From positions 1 to 35,594 of IMG/VR virus record IMGVR_UViG_3300046005_000996: DNA of 35,594 nt, one strand, 5' to 3'. The position numbers and the translations under genes are program-made. The notes beneath the pieces were generated by a model. The model was not told the DNA's origin and ran no database searches. It worked only from the letters and a program-made list of their open reading frames with translations. How positions within the stretch are numbered: the stretch's first letter is position 1; each line of letters opens with the position of its first letter. Of this stretch, positions 1-6,678 are shown piece after piece. The DNA comes from a virus.

Positions 1-2
1 GT

Positions 3-545
3 AAACTCTTTAAGATTAACGGAGCTTCACTTGATGAAATCATGGAATATGGTAAAATCATATCTTACTCTGGTTGGGGTGTAGGTCAAGAGTTATCAAT
101 AGGTGTAAGTATTCGTAAATCTGATTGGTTACAAATCGAAATTAGTAAATATGGTAGGATGACAAAATCTGAACGTGAAGAATACATCAAAGAATTTCCA
201 GAGATGCTTGACTATTCTGATGAATTGGAAAAATCTGTTGAGTTAGCAAAAGAAAAGAATCGTGAGGCATCACGCTTACTTATGGAAAAGATTAAAGCAG
301 ATCCTATTCGTCTTGAGGCACATCGTCAAAAACAACGAGAACAATCTGCGGCTCTTAAAGCTAAAATTTACGCGGATCCTGTTTTACTTGCGGAGTACCT
401 TAAAAAACAACGAGAACAATCTGCCGCTTCTAAAGCAAGGCTAATGGCGGATCCTGTTAAGTGGGAAGCACATAAAGAAAAACAACGCGAGGCATCACGC
501 AGAAGAAATTTACTTAAAAAGGCTAAACTATCTAAAGATATATAG
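3..545 (+). CDS. Partial hypothetical protein with 25-residue tandem repeats (5' end missing)
   Basis: The reading frame is open to the left edge of the window: 13 codons in frame precede the first Met at 42, so that Met is probably internal and the true start lies upstream. From the Met at 42 the frame gives 167 residues. The C-terminal half is three consecutive 25-residue repeats (residues 86-110, 111-135 and 136-160 counted from that Met), each opening with ADP[IV] and carrying a KQRE core; two of them have KQREQSAA. They are very rich in K, R, E, Q and A and should form long charged helices, perhaps nucleic-acid-binding. I recognise no catalytic motif in the N-terminal part. Similar charged repeats occur in many phage proteins, so the function is unknown. 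It ends at TAG 543-545, 22 bp before the next gene. Confidence 0.7.
   Translation, partial: KLFKINGASLDEIMEYGKIISYSGWGVGQELSIGVSIRKSDWLQIEISKYGRMTKSEREEYIKEFPEMLDYSDELEKSVELAKEKNREASRLLMEKIKADPIRLEAHRQKQREQSAALKAKIYADPVLLAEYLKKQREQSAASKARLMADPVKWEAHKEKQREASRRRNLLKKAKLSKDI
297..521 (+). repeat. Three 75-bp coding tandem repeats
   Basis: Three in-frame 75-bp units inside the first gene. Each contains the codons for ADP (gca/gcg-gat-cct) and for KQRE, and the first two units share a nearly identical stretch around caacgagaacaatctgc. The third unit diverges at its end. This fits duplication of a helical segment. Confidence 0.75.
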
Positions 546-547
546 TC

Positions 548-556
548 TATAAAATA
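548..556 (+). promoter_or_regulatory. Late-promoter-like TATAAAATA box
   Basis: TATAAAATA lies 11 bp before the ATG at 568 in an all-A/T leader. It is one nucleotide longer than the T4 late -10 box TATAAATA. Distance and context suit a phage promoter, but A/T richness makes chance matches common. Confidence 0.35.
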
Positions 557-567
557 AACTATAAAGT

Positions 568-1026
568 ATGAAACATTTTAAAACTTTTGAATCTTTTGTA
601 AACGAAAAGAGCGAATATACAAATGAAATTGCAGATATCACTCTAACCGAAGAAGAACTTAATGAAGGAACTGCTTGGTTTCCAGGTGAAACTATTGATG
701 ACCGTATTGGAGACGATTCTTCTGAATGGAACAAGTTTTGGAAAAACGCTAAGAAAGGGGATACATTCAAATCAGAAGCTGATGGAGTTGATCTTTATAC
801 TTGTAAACCAGGTGATGTTGGCAAAGCCAAAATAAAGCCAAGCATGATGAGTATTGGACACAACTATAGCAGAACAGGTGATGAGCCTGGCGAAGATTGT
901 TTAATCATTGATAGAAAACCTTGCCAATGGATTGATTCTGATTATGATGAAGATGATAAAATTGACACAATCTTTTACACTATGAAAGGTGAGAACGGTA
1001 AAGTGTTCATGCTTGGAGAATTGTAA
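568..1026 (+). CDS. Hypothetical acidic protein with MKH..TFESFVNE leader
   Basis: A 152-residue acidic protein with no signal peptide, membrane segment or enzyme motif I recognise. Its first 13 residues, MKHFKTFESFVNE, are almost the same as those of the next gene (MKHIQTFESFVND), while the rest of the two proteins is unrelated. A related start is seen on the gene at 16580. The pattern resembles the short N-terminal capsid-targeting sequence of T4 internal head proteins (MKTYQEFI.E type), so packaging into the phage head is an inference. No Shine-Dalgarno sequence; the leader is A/T only. The next gene follows after 2 bp. Confidence 0.8.
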   Translation: MKHFKTFESFVNEKSEYTNEIADITLTEEELNEGTAWFPGETIDDRIGDDSSEWNKFWKNAKKGDTFKSEADGVDLYTCKPGDVGKAKIKPSMMSIGHNYSRTGDEPGEDCLIIDRKPCQWIDSDYDEDDKIDTIFYTMKGENGKVFMLGEL

Positions 1027-1028
1027 TA

Positions 1029-1361
1029 ATGAAACATATACAAACATTTGAGTCATTTGTTAATGACGAAATATTTGAAGGACAAACTTTTAAAGATTTA
1101 AGTAAAGCAGAACTTGATGAATTTAAAAACTTGTTTTGGGAAAGAATTGCTAAGGCTAATATAATTAAAAGCTGTAATTTTAACACAGAAACAAAATCTT
1201 TTAATATATTGTTTTATAGCGGAGTAGGACATGGCACTCTAATGGCAGTGTACAGCGAAATTAGAGATAACTTTGAAGCAATAAAAACTTTTGTTAAAAA
1301 GAAGTTTCCTGATGCTAAACAAATTAAAGAAACTGGTGAACATAAAACTTGGGAATTATAA
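1029..1361 (+). CDS. Hypothetical protein, second with MKH..TFESFVN leader
   Basis: A 110-residue protein starting 2 bp after the previous stop, so the two are probably co-translated. The leader MKHIQTFESFVND matches the preceding gene, but the body (a predicted alpha/beta domain with FNILFYSGVGHG in the middle and a Lys-rich helix near the C-terminus) does not. Two adjacent, otherwise unrelated proteins with the same N-terminus suggests a sorting tag rather than a shared fold. Function of the body is unknown. A strong terminator follows 20 bp after the stop. Confidence 0.8.
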   Translation: MKHIQTFESFVNDEIFEGQTFKDLSKAELDEFKNLFWERIAKANIIKSCNFNTETKSFNILFYSGVGHGTLMAVYSEIRDNFEAIKTFVKKKFPDAKQIKETGEHKTWEL

Positions 1362-1381
1362 TTTAACATAATCTTGGATAG

Positions 1382-1410
1382 AAAGTTGGACAGTTTGTCC
1401 AACTTTTTTT
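1382..1410 (+). terminator. Rho-independent terminator
   Basis: A perfect 11-bp stem, AAAGTTGGACA (1382-1392) with TGTCCAACTTT (1396-1406), closes a GTT loop and runs into an uninterrupted T tract to 1410. It ends the transcript of the two leader-tagged genes and is the clearest terminator in the window. Confidence 0.92.
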
Positions 1411-1426
1411 ATGACGAAAAACTATC

Positions 1427-1448
1427 TTATACTTAGTGAATATAAATA
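1427..1448 (+). promoter_or_regulatory. Late promoter candidate: TTATACTTA and TATAAATA
   Basis: TTATACTTA (1427-1435) is followed by TATAAATA (1441-1448), an exact match to the T4 late -10 box, 18 bp before the ATG at 1467 and just after a terminator. Position right after a terminator supports a new transcription start here. Confidence 0.55.
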
Positions 1449-1466
1449 AAACAAAAATATACTATT

Positions 1467-1703
1467 ATGTCAGAAGAAACTGAATACGTAAACCCAGAAG
1501 TAGTAAATGAATGGGACAGTGTCATTATACAAATAAGTAATGGCGAAGAAGGAACTGGAGCAATCCGAATGATGAAGCAAGATATTGATGCTCTTATGGA
1601 ATTACATGGAGAAAGCAGAGGTAACATCTTAGATATGTGTTTACTTGCTATTGAAACTACTCCTAAAGAAAACTTTGGTCCAGAACTTCCAGAAAAAGAA
1701 TAA
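1467..1703 (+). CDS. Small acidic hypothetical protein
   Basis: A 78-residue, strongly acidic protein, probably helical, with no motif I recognise. It is the first gene after the terminator and TATAAATA box. The stop is 3 bp before the next ATG, so it heads a tight run of small genes. Short acidic phage proteins are often host-protein inhibitors or DNA mimics, but nothing in this sequence singles out such a role. Confidence 0.75.
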   Translation: MSEETEYVNPEVVNEWDSVIIQISNGEEGTGAIRMMKQDIDALMELHGESRGNILDMCLLAIETTPKENFGPELPEKE

Positions 1704-1706
1704 CAC

Positions 1707-2033
1707 ATGCCATTTCATCAAGATTTTGACGATTTATACGGAAAAGGGGAAATTAGCGTTAGACCTAATGGCTGGACTCCGCTCGTTGTCGAGTATGGCT
1801 ACGGGAACATATCTAATCAAAAGAATTTCTACTGGCGTGTTAAAGGAACACAGCATACCTTTAGAATTTCTTATCAATCTTTAAATGAACTTTCACACGG
1901 AGACTATGGGAATCATATCGAATACGCTTTGGAAAATTTTAGGCAAGAGTACCTCTCGTGGGCCGCAAGCGGATTCACAGAAGAATGGATGGTCGAGTAC
2001 CACAGAGAGTACAGAAACTTCCTTGAAATCTAG
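1707..2033 (+). CDS. Hypothetical protein, 108 aa
   Basis: A 108-residue protein rich in aromatic residues (W, Y, F), with a beta-rich first half and a helical second half ending in EYHREYRNFLEI. No signal peptide, cysteine cluster or known catalytic motif. The start at 1707 lies 3 bp after the preceding stop and has no Shine-Dalgarno. Function unknown. Confidence 0.75.
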   Translation: MPFHQDFDDLYGKGEISVRPNGWTPLVVEYGYGNISNQKNFYWRVKGTQHTFRISYQSLNELSHGDYGNHIEYALENFRQEYLSWAASGFTEEWMVEYHREYRNFLEI

Positions 2034-2038
2034 TGAAA

Positions 2039-2046
2039 TATATACT
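2039..2046 (+). promoter_or_regulatory. TATATACT promoter-like motif
   Basis: TATATACT followed by AAAAC lies 12 bp before the ATG at 2059. The same 8-mer occurs at exactly the same distance before the S1-like gene (13818-13825), and again at 3923-3930 before the baseplate operon. Confidence 0.45.
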
Positions 2047-2058
2047 AAAACAAATAAT

Positions 2059-2619
2059 ATGAGTCTTAAAACTTATCAATGGATCAAAGGTGAAAAAGCC
2101 GGAGACGTTGTAAAATCAGACAGTGAAATCGTTGAAGAAGGTGGAATGCAATTCTTAAATTTCATTGATGGCAGCCGATGTAATGCAAGCTTACTTGGTG
2201 ATTACATTTTAGAAATAGCAGATGATAGCCCTGATAGTCTTATCATGCTAAACGATATGGCGCCACAACCACTACAGCGAGTTGAACCTGTAGCTGCAGT
2301 GAGTCAAGTAGTTAAAGAAGAACCTGTTAAAACTACCAGTCCTTTAGAAGCATTGCTTTTATCTTCAAAGAAATCTATTCAAAAAGTTGCTATTACTATT
2401 CAAATAGATGTACCTCCGTTTGACTTAATTAAAGTTTTAGCTTCTTCTTTTGAAGATGGCCAAGAACAAGTTTTAAAATACTTACAAGATAGTATTACAC
2501 CAGAAATGGTTGAAAGTTTAAAACAACAAATAGCTCTTGAACTTACATCTGATATTTTTGACATACCAGCTTCTACTCAAGAACTAACAGAAAATTTAGA
2601 AAAATATGAAAGAGTATAA
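2059..2619 (+). CDS. Hypothetical phage protein, 186 aa
   Basis: I choose the start at 2059 (MSLKTYQWIKG). The frame is open further upstream to 1885, but that extension overlaps the whole end of the preceding gene in another frame and would swallow the TATATACT motif at 2039. The protein has an N-terminal globular part, a Pro/Val-rich linker (about residues 70-95) and a C-terminal helical domain with an ITIQIDVPPFDLIKVLASSF core. That core faintly recalls a small conserved domain of marine T4-like phages, but this is from memory and weak. It overlaps the next gene by 14 bp. Confidence 0.75.
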   Translation: MSLKTYQWIKGEKAGDVVKSDSEIVEEGGMQFLNFIDGSRCNASLLGDYILEIADDSPDSLIMLNDMAPQPLQRVEPVAAVSQVVKEEPVKTTSPLEALLLSSKKSIQKVAITIQIDVPPFDLIKVLASSFEDGQEQVLKYLQDSITPEMVESLKQQIALELTSDIFDIPASTQELTENLEKYERV

Positions 2620-3151
2620 AGTACTTAAAAGTTTTAAACATTTTGATGTTATTAAAATTGAAGGTCACGAAAAGATAAAAATGAAATCCATGTCAGTTGG
2701 TGTTTTGCCATTTACTGTAGATGACATGAAAATGATTAGCAAAGTTGGATTACTTAAAGAATACAACACAATGCGTGAAGGTGATTTTTGTCATACAATA
2801 ATTACAGGAACTGTTGATGATAAAGACGCTGATTTACTGTCTACTGCTAAACGTGAACTAACTGAAGAAGGTGGTTACACAACACCTGATGATGAAAATG
2901 CAAGATGGATTTATTTAGGTAACTTTTATCCTTATAAAGACAGTGACAGACAAGTTCCAACATTTGCGGTTGATGTAACAGGATTATCGGCAAAGACTCC
3001 TGAAACTGATGGCAGTAAAAAGGAAATGCTTTCAAAATTAGAAATGATGCCATCTAATGAAATTATGGTTACTGAAGAAACATTAGCATTGGCAGCATTC
3101 CTTAGATTATTTAATTACTTTTACCTTAAAGCAACAGGAAATGTACAATAG
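2606..3151 (+). CDS. Nudix hydrolase
   Basis: A 181-residue protein with a Nudix box at residues 68-91: G68, then RELTEEGG at 83-90, which supplies the metal-binding glutamates of the REUXEEXGU core. The first conserved Glu of GX5E is replaced by Asp (or Ala) and the spacing is one residue longer than usual. Nudix enzymes hydrolyse a nucleoside diphosphate linked to another group: dNTPs, ADP-ribose, NAD or capped RNA. T4 carries NudE. The substrate cannot be told from sequence. The gene overlaps both neighbours, by 14 bp upstream and 11 bp downstream, which suggests translational coupling. Confidence 0.82.
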   Translation: MKEYKVLKSFKHFDVIKIEGHEKIKMKSMSVGVLPFTVDDMKMISKVGLLKEYNTMREGDFCHTIITGTVDDKDADLLSTAKRELTEEGGYTTPDDENARWIYLGNFYPYKDSDRQVPTFAVDVTGLSAKTPETDGSKKEMLSKLEMMPSNEIMVTEETLALAAFLRLFNYFYLKATGNVQ

Positions 3152-3458
3152 AAAACAACGAAGAGAGTTAGAGAAAAAAGTAGGTCTAATTAAAACTTAC
3201 CAGAATATGTCTGAAAAAGACAAAGCTGAATTGCGTAAAAGACGTGCTGCTGCTGGTAGAGAAATACATTTGCAAAATCAGCAAGCTCGCGAACAATACG
3301 AAATGGAACAAGAAGTATTACGTTACCAACGAATACTTGTAAGATTCCAAGATGAAGGTATGTCTGACGAAGATGCCACAAAAGCTGCAGACGCTATTCT
3401 TAAACAAGAACAAGATAAAGCAGAAAAGAAACATCTGAAAAAACTAAGAAAAGAATAA
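3141..3458 (+). CDS. Highly charged coiled-coil protein
   Basis: A 105-residue protein made almost entirely of K, R, E, Q and A, with a predicted continuous helix or coiled coil from about residue 20 to the end and a lysine-rich tail (KKHLKKLRKE). No cysteines or enzyme motifs. It begins inside the end of the Nudix gene and its stop codon overlaps the next ATG (TAATG). It could be a scaffold-like or nucleic-acid-binding accessory protein; function unknown. Confidence 0.78.
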   Translation: MYNRKQRRELEKKVGLIKTYQNMSEKDKAELRKRRAAAGREIHLQNQQAREQYEMEQEVLRYQRILVRFQDEGMSDEDATKAADAILKQEQDKAEKKHLKKLRKE

Positions 3459-3889
3459 TGAATCTTTACATAACAGTAGAAGACAAAAATAAACTTAAGA
3501 AAGCTTTTCTTAACTTAAGAAAACAACAGATTATCACAGTTGATGATGTTGTTGTTGAACTTGGGTATGAAGTGGGAAAGGTGGATGATTATGCGTCTTT
3601 TATTGTTAATCAAAAGATTAAGAAAATAATAGCTTCGACTGCATCAGGTAAAAAGATGCAGTCAATTATATATGTCAACGATAAACTCAACGATGAGATT
3701 ATTCGTGGACTAATCCACTTTTGCCAAGAGCAAACAGTTGTTAACCAAGTAATCCTCCTTACAGAAAAAGGTAGCAACGAAGATTTCTACGAGCTCTTTG
3801 AAGAAATCTTATTTTTCCCTACAATTAAAAAAGTGCATATCATAGAATGTGTATCTGTTCCTGTTGATTGGTTAGAAGAAACTGAATAG
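3458..3889 (+). CDS. Hypothetical alpha/beta protein, 143 aa
   Basis: A 143-residue protein with alternating helices and hydrophobic strands (SIIYVN, VILLTEKG, KVHIIECVSV), suggesting a Rossmann-like or similar alpha/beta fold. STASGKKMQ has a P-loop look but lacks the final S/T and does not meet the Walker A pattern. Last gene of the small-gene run; its start overlaps the previous stop. Function unknown. Confidence 0.75.
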   Translation: MNLYITVEDKNKLKKAFLNLRKQQIITVDDVVVELGYEVGKVDDYASFIVNQKIKKIIASTASGKKMQSIIYVNDKLNDEIIRGLIHFCQEQTVVNQVILLTEKGSNEDFYELFEEILFFPTIKKVHIIECVSVPVDWLEETE

Positions 3890-3893
3890 TCTT

Positions 3894-3909
3894 TTCTAAT
3901 TTCTTAGAA
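3894..3909 (+). terminator. Weak AU-rich hairpin, possible terminator
   Basis: TTCTAA (3894-3899), loop TTTC, TTAGAA (3904-3909), followed by only TTTC. It lies just after the stop of the small-gene run and before a promoter-like motif. The stem is short and has one G-C pair per arm, so this is a weak call. Confidence 0.25.
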
Positions 3910-3920
3910 TTTCATTGTGT

Positions 3921-3950
3921 GATATATACTTAAAATAGACTAAAAGTCTA
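3921..3950 (+). promoter_or_regulatory. Promoter candidate and hairpin leading the baseplate operon
   Basis: GATATATACTTAAAA (3921-3935) repeats the TATATACT motif seen at 2039 and 13818, and stands 41 bp before the ATG at 3972. It is followed by a perfect small inverted repeat, TAGACT-AAA-AGTCTA (3936-3950), which would fold in the RNA leader and could act as a 5' stabilising stem or an operator. Confidence 0.45.
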
Positions 3951-3971
3951 AGAAAAATCATTTATTTTTAA

Positions 3972-6047
3972 ATGGCGGAAATTAAATACACATACGACAT
4001 TATTCAAAGCGGCACGAATCAGCGTTTTCGTGTTTATAAAGATGATGCGGAAATATATGTTGAGCGTTACGATCTGGAAGAAGATGAAGATGTAACAGTA
4101 GATTACATGCGAGAGGAAGCAATACGTACATTGCTTGCACTTAATCCTGGAGTTGAAGGTATGACACAAGCGCCAGGCAAACCTACTACTAAACCTACTA
4201 CTAATACAGTTGCCGCAGACGAAGGGACTAAAAAAGAAAAACCTACCGAAGATCTTAATCCAACAGATCCTAGATTAGTTTTTGCAGTTGGCCGAGATAA
4301 GCAAATAGTTTATTCTTTTGGTGCGGGTAATGAACATCCATTAACTGATGGTATGGTGTTTGGCGAAGGTGAAAAAGGAGATGGTAAGAAAAAACCTGCT
4401 AGAGATTTTAAAGAAGGTGAACTTGACGTAATGGCTAAAGACTTCTTTGGTGTACCTGCATTAATTAACCCTAACTCTTATATTAATTTACAAGGTGCTG
4501 GCGGAAAGGTAAATAACAAATATCTTATAGACCGTGAAAACGGTATACGTTGGTACAACATGTCCGAGCCTAATAGTGGTGGCGGATCAGGTGTAGAATC
4601 TTCAACTGCGCCAACAGTTAGTGAAATTATACGATGGTCATTAACAGAAGATAACGAATACAAGTTTCCTTATAAGTTTACAGACTTTGCTTTTTGCAAG
4701 TGGTGGAATAAAATACCAAATAACTATATGATAACGCTAAGACGTTATCCATATCCTGTAAATGATGCGGTCACAAGTGGCGCTGAAGCGCGTAAGACAG
4801 TTGAGAAAAAAGAAAATCTTAAACCTGTTGCTACTATGATTACGTTTTTAGGTGAAGACCCTGGAAATAAAATATCTTCTATTCTTGGTCCTATTGAAAC
4901 AGGGTTAAACTGGGAAGATTTTACAGCTGACGTTTGGACAGTGTCAACAAGTGGTGAAGCTGCTTCTGCAAATAATCCTGCACCTAACATGGCTAAAATG
5001 TTAGGTTTCTTACAAACTGGTGATGCAAGAACTGGTGAAAGAGTACAACCCGTTGATCCTTATACTAATGGTCCTTACATCAATAAGATTATTGGGCCGG
5101 TTAACGTAATTGACACAACAAAAGGTAGAAAACGTGGATTAATGTTTAAACACTCAATGAATCTTGTGTTTGAGTATAGTTTAAGAGGGATTGGTGGAAT
5201 TAATACAAAAGCAGCTGGATTAGATATCATAGGTAATGCTATGTTAATGTCTTCTGCATCTGCATCTTTCTGGGGCGGCGCAAATAGACACGTTCCTAAT
5301 GCAGGCTTTGGGCAAACTGACCCATTTTTAGGTGGAGCTGATGGTCTTGCTGCTTGGCTTCGTGGAGATCCTGCTGGATTTATGACTTCATTAAAGAATC
5401 AATTTCTTGACATTGGAAAAAACTTAGACGCAATTTTTAATAAGATGTTAAGTGGGTCACCTACAGAGGCTTTATCAGATCTTGCTGCTGGTGGTGCTGC
5501 ATTATTTATGAAAAATAGTACAACAAAATCAAGCATGGTTACTACAGGTATTCACTCTTTATTAACAGGAGCACCTGTTGGTGAATGGCATGTTTGTGTT
5601 GGACCGCCACAGAATCCGATGATGATGATGGGTAATATGATTTGTACTGGTTCTAAATTGGAGTTTAGCGATGAACTAGGACCTGATGATTTTCCAGCTG
5701 AGATAAAAATAACAATTACACTTGAACATGGAATGCCTCGAGATAAAGATGCAATTGAATCTATGTTTAATAAAGGCCGAGGAAGAATTTATGCTTTACC
5801 TAAAGGTTATGAAAAAAGTTTTGCGTCAAGCTCACAATCACCTATTGATACTTCTATTAAACCAAAGTATCATTATGCTAGAAACGATTCGTCTGCGGAT
5901 GCAAATACTACAAACGGTAAAACACCAGATAAGCAAAAAGATGCTGACACAAATGCAGCAACACTTAGTAAAGATCCAGTTGTAAGTACAGTATTTGGTA
6001 CAATGTATGCACAAGGATATGGTTATGAAGCAGCGTTTAAAAAATAA
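3972..6047 (+). CDS. Tail-tube-like or baseplate structural protein, 691 aa
   Basis: First gene of the hub operon. I read a virion structural protein with a C-terminal tube-like domain at about residues 537-607: GEWHVCVGPPQNP, then FSDELGPDDFPAEI, RDKDAIESMF and GRGRIYALP, a pattern common in tail-tube and baseplate-tube proteins of large myoviruses. The middle contains a Gly/Ala-rich loop region and a conserved-looking NNYMITLRRYPYPV. About 80 residues at the C-terminus are polar and probably disordered. No enzyme motif. Position ahead of hub genes suggests a tube initiator or a tube-to-baseplate junction protein. Identity as gp48/gp54-equivalent is not shown. Confidence 0.6.
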   Translation: MAEIKYTYDIIQSGTNQRFRVYKDDAEIYVERYDLEEDEDVTVDYMREEAIRTLLALNPGVEGMTQAPGKPTTKPTTNTVAADEGTKKEKPTEDLNPTDPRLVFAVGRDKQIVYSFGAGNEHPLTDGMVFGEGEKGDGKKKPARDFKEGELDVMAKDFFGVPALINPNSYINLQGAGGKVNNKYLIDRENGIRWYNMSEPNSGGGSGVESSTAPTVSEIIRWSLTEDNEYKFPYKFTDFAFCKWWNKIPNNYMITLRRYPYPVNDAVTSGAEARKTVEKKENLKPVATMITFLGEDPGNKISSILGPIETGLNWEDFTADVWTVSTSGEAASANNPAPNMAKMLGFLQTGDARTGERVQPVDPYTNGPYINKIIGPVNVIDTTKGRKRGLMFKHSMNLVFEYSLRGIGGINTKAAGLDIIGNAMLMSSASASFWGGANRHVPNAGFGQTDPFLGGADGLAAWLRGDPAGFMTSLKNQFLDIGKNLDAIFNKMLSGSPTEALSDLAAGGAALFMKNSTTKSSMVTTGIHSLLTGAPVGEWHVCVGPPQNPMMMMGNMICTGSKLEFSDELGPDDFPAEIKITITLEHGMPRDKDAIESMFNKGRGRIYALPKGYEKSFASSSQSPIDTSIKPKYHYARNDSSADANTTNGKTPDKQKDADTNAATLSKDPVVSTVFGTMYAQGYGYEAAFKK

Positions 6048-6057
6048 TTAATAAGTA

Positions 6058-6678
6058 ATGTTAGAATTTCCAAAGACACAAGATACTAAACCACTTGTAA
6101 AGGACGGTAAAGGTAATGAAATAGTAAACTTTATAGAACAAGATTTAATTGGCGGACAGTTAGGTTATAAGCCAACTGTTATTGATTTCTATTTAATTAC
6201 AGCTGAAGACGTAATGCGAGCAGATTTAGTTACACAAAAAATGTACGGTTACTTAAAAGGATTAGAAGGTATGTTAAAGTTTAATGGGATAAGTAATCCT
6301 TTCTGTCTTGATGAAGGTGATGTACTATATACATTTGATGTACCAAGTATGAATGCAAATTTACGAAATGGTGCGGCACTTTCAGCAAGAACTGATATAC
6401 GTGATCAATACCTTACACCTGAGAAAAAATCTACAGTCGATCCTGCTTTACGTGCTTTTGATAAACGAGACACACCAAGAAAAGCAAATCCAGCTAAAGG
6501 TAATAATCCTGCATTACCTCCAAATTATGCTGCATTTGGTGATACAGAATTACAAGTAAGAAATGGAAAAATTGTTTTTGGACCTAATGTTACAAAACAA
6601 GACGCTGACTGTGATAAACCACTTTCAAAAAGCGAGTTTATATCACGCTTAATTAAGAACAGACTAAACAATAAATAA
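6058..6678 (+). CDS. LysM-like, gp53-type baseplate protein
   Basis: A 206-residue protein. Residues about 52-95 (VMRADLVTQKMYG, LKFNGISNPF, DEGDVLY) follow the pattern of the LysM-like baseplate proteins related to T4 gp53: a helix ending in YG, a FNGISNPF turn, and an E/D-G-D-x-L strand that normally leads to I-P. The C-terminal half is polar, Pro/Asn-rich and likely a linker with a short basic helix at the end. In T4, gp53 clamps neighbouring wedges together. Its stop overlaps the start of the hub gene (TAATG), consistent with stoichiometric production. Confidence 0.55.
   Translation: MLEFPKTQDTKPLVKDGKGNEIVNFIEQDLIGGQLGYKPTVIDFYLITAEDVMRADLVTQKMYGYLKGLEGMLKFNGISNPFCLDEGDVLYTFDVPSMNANLRNGAALSARTDIRDQYLTPEKKSTVDPALRAFDKRDTPRKANPAKGNNPALPPNYAAFGDTELQVRNGKIVFGPNVTKQDADCDKPLSKSEFISRLIKNRLNNK

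Noticed and set aside
1885-2058. Upstream extension of the 186-aa gene
   Set aside because: It overlaps the 108-aa gene in another frame and crosses the TATATACT motif; the ATG at 2059 fits the leader better.
3458-3889. P-loop kinase from STASGKKMQ
   Set aside because: The string lacks the S/T after GK and the glycine spacing of Walker A; no Walker B.
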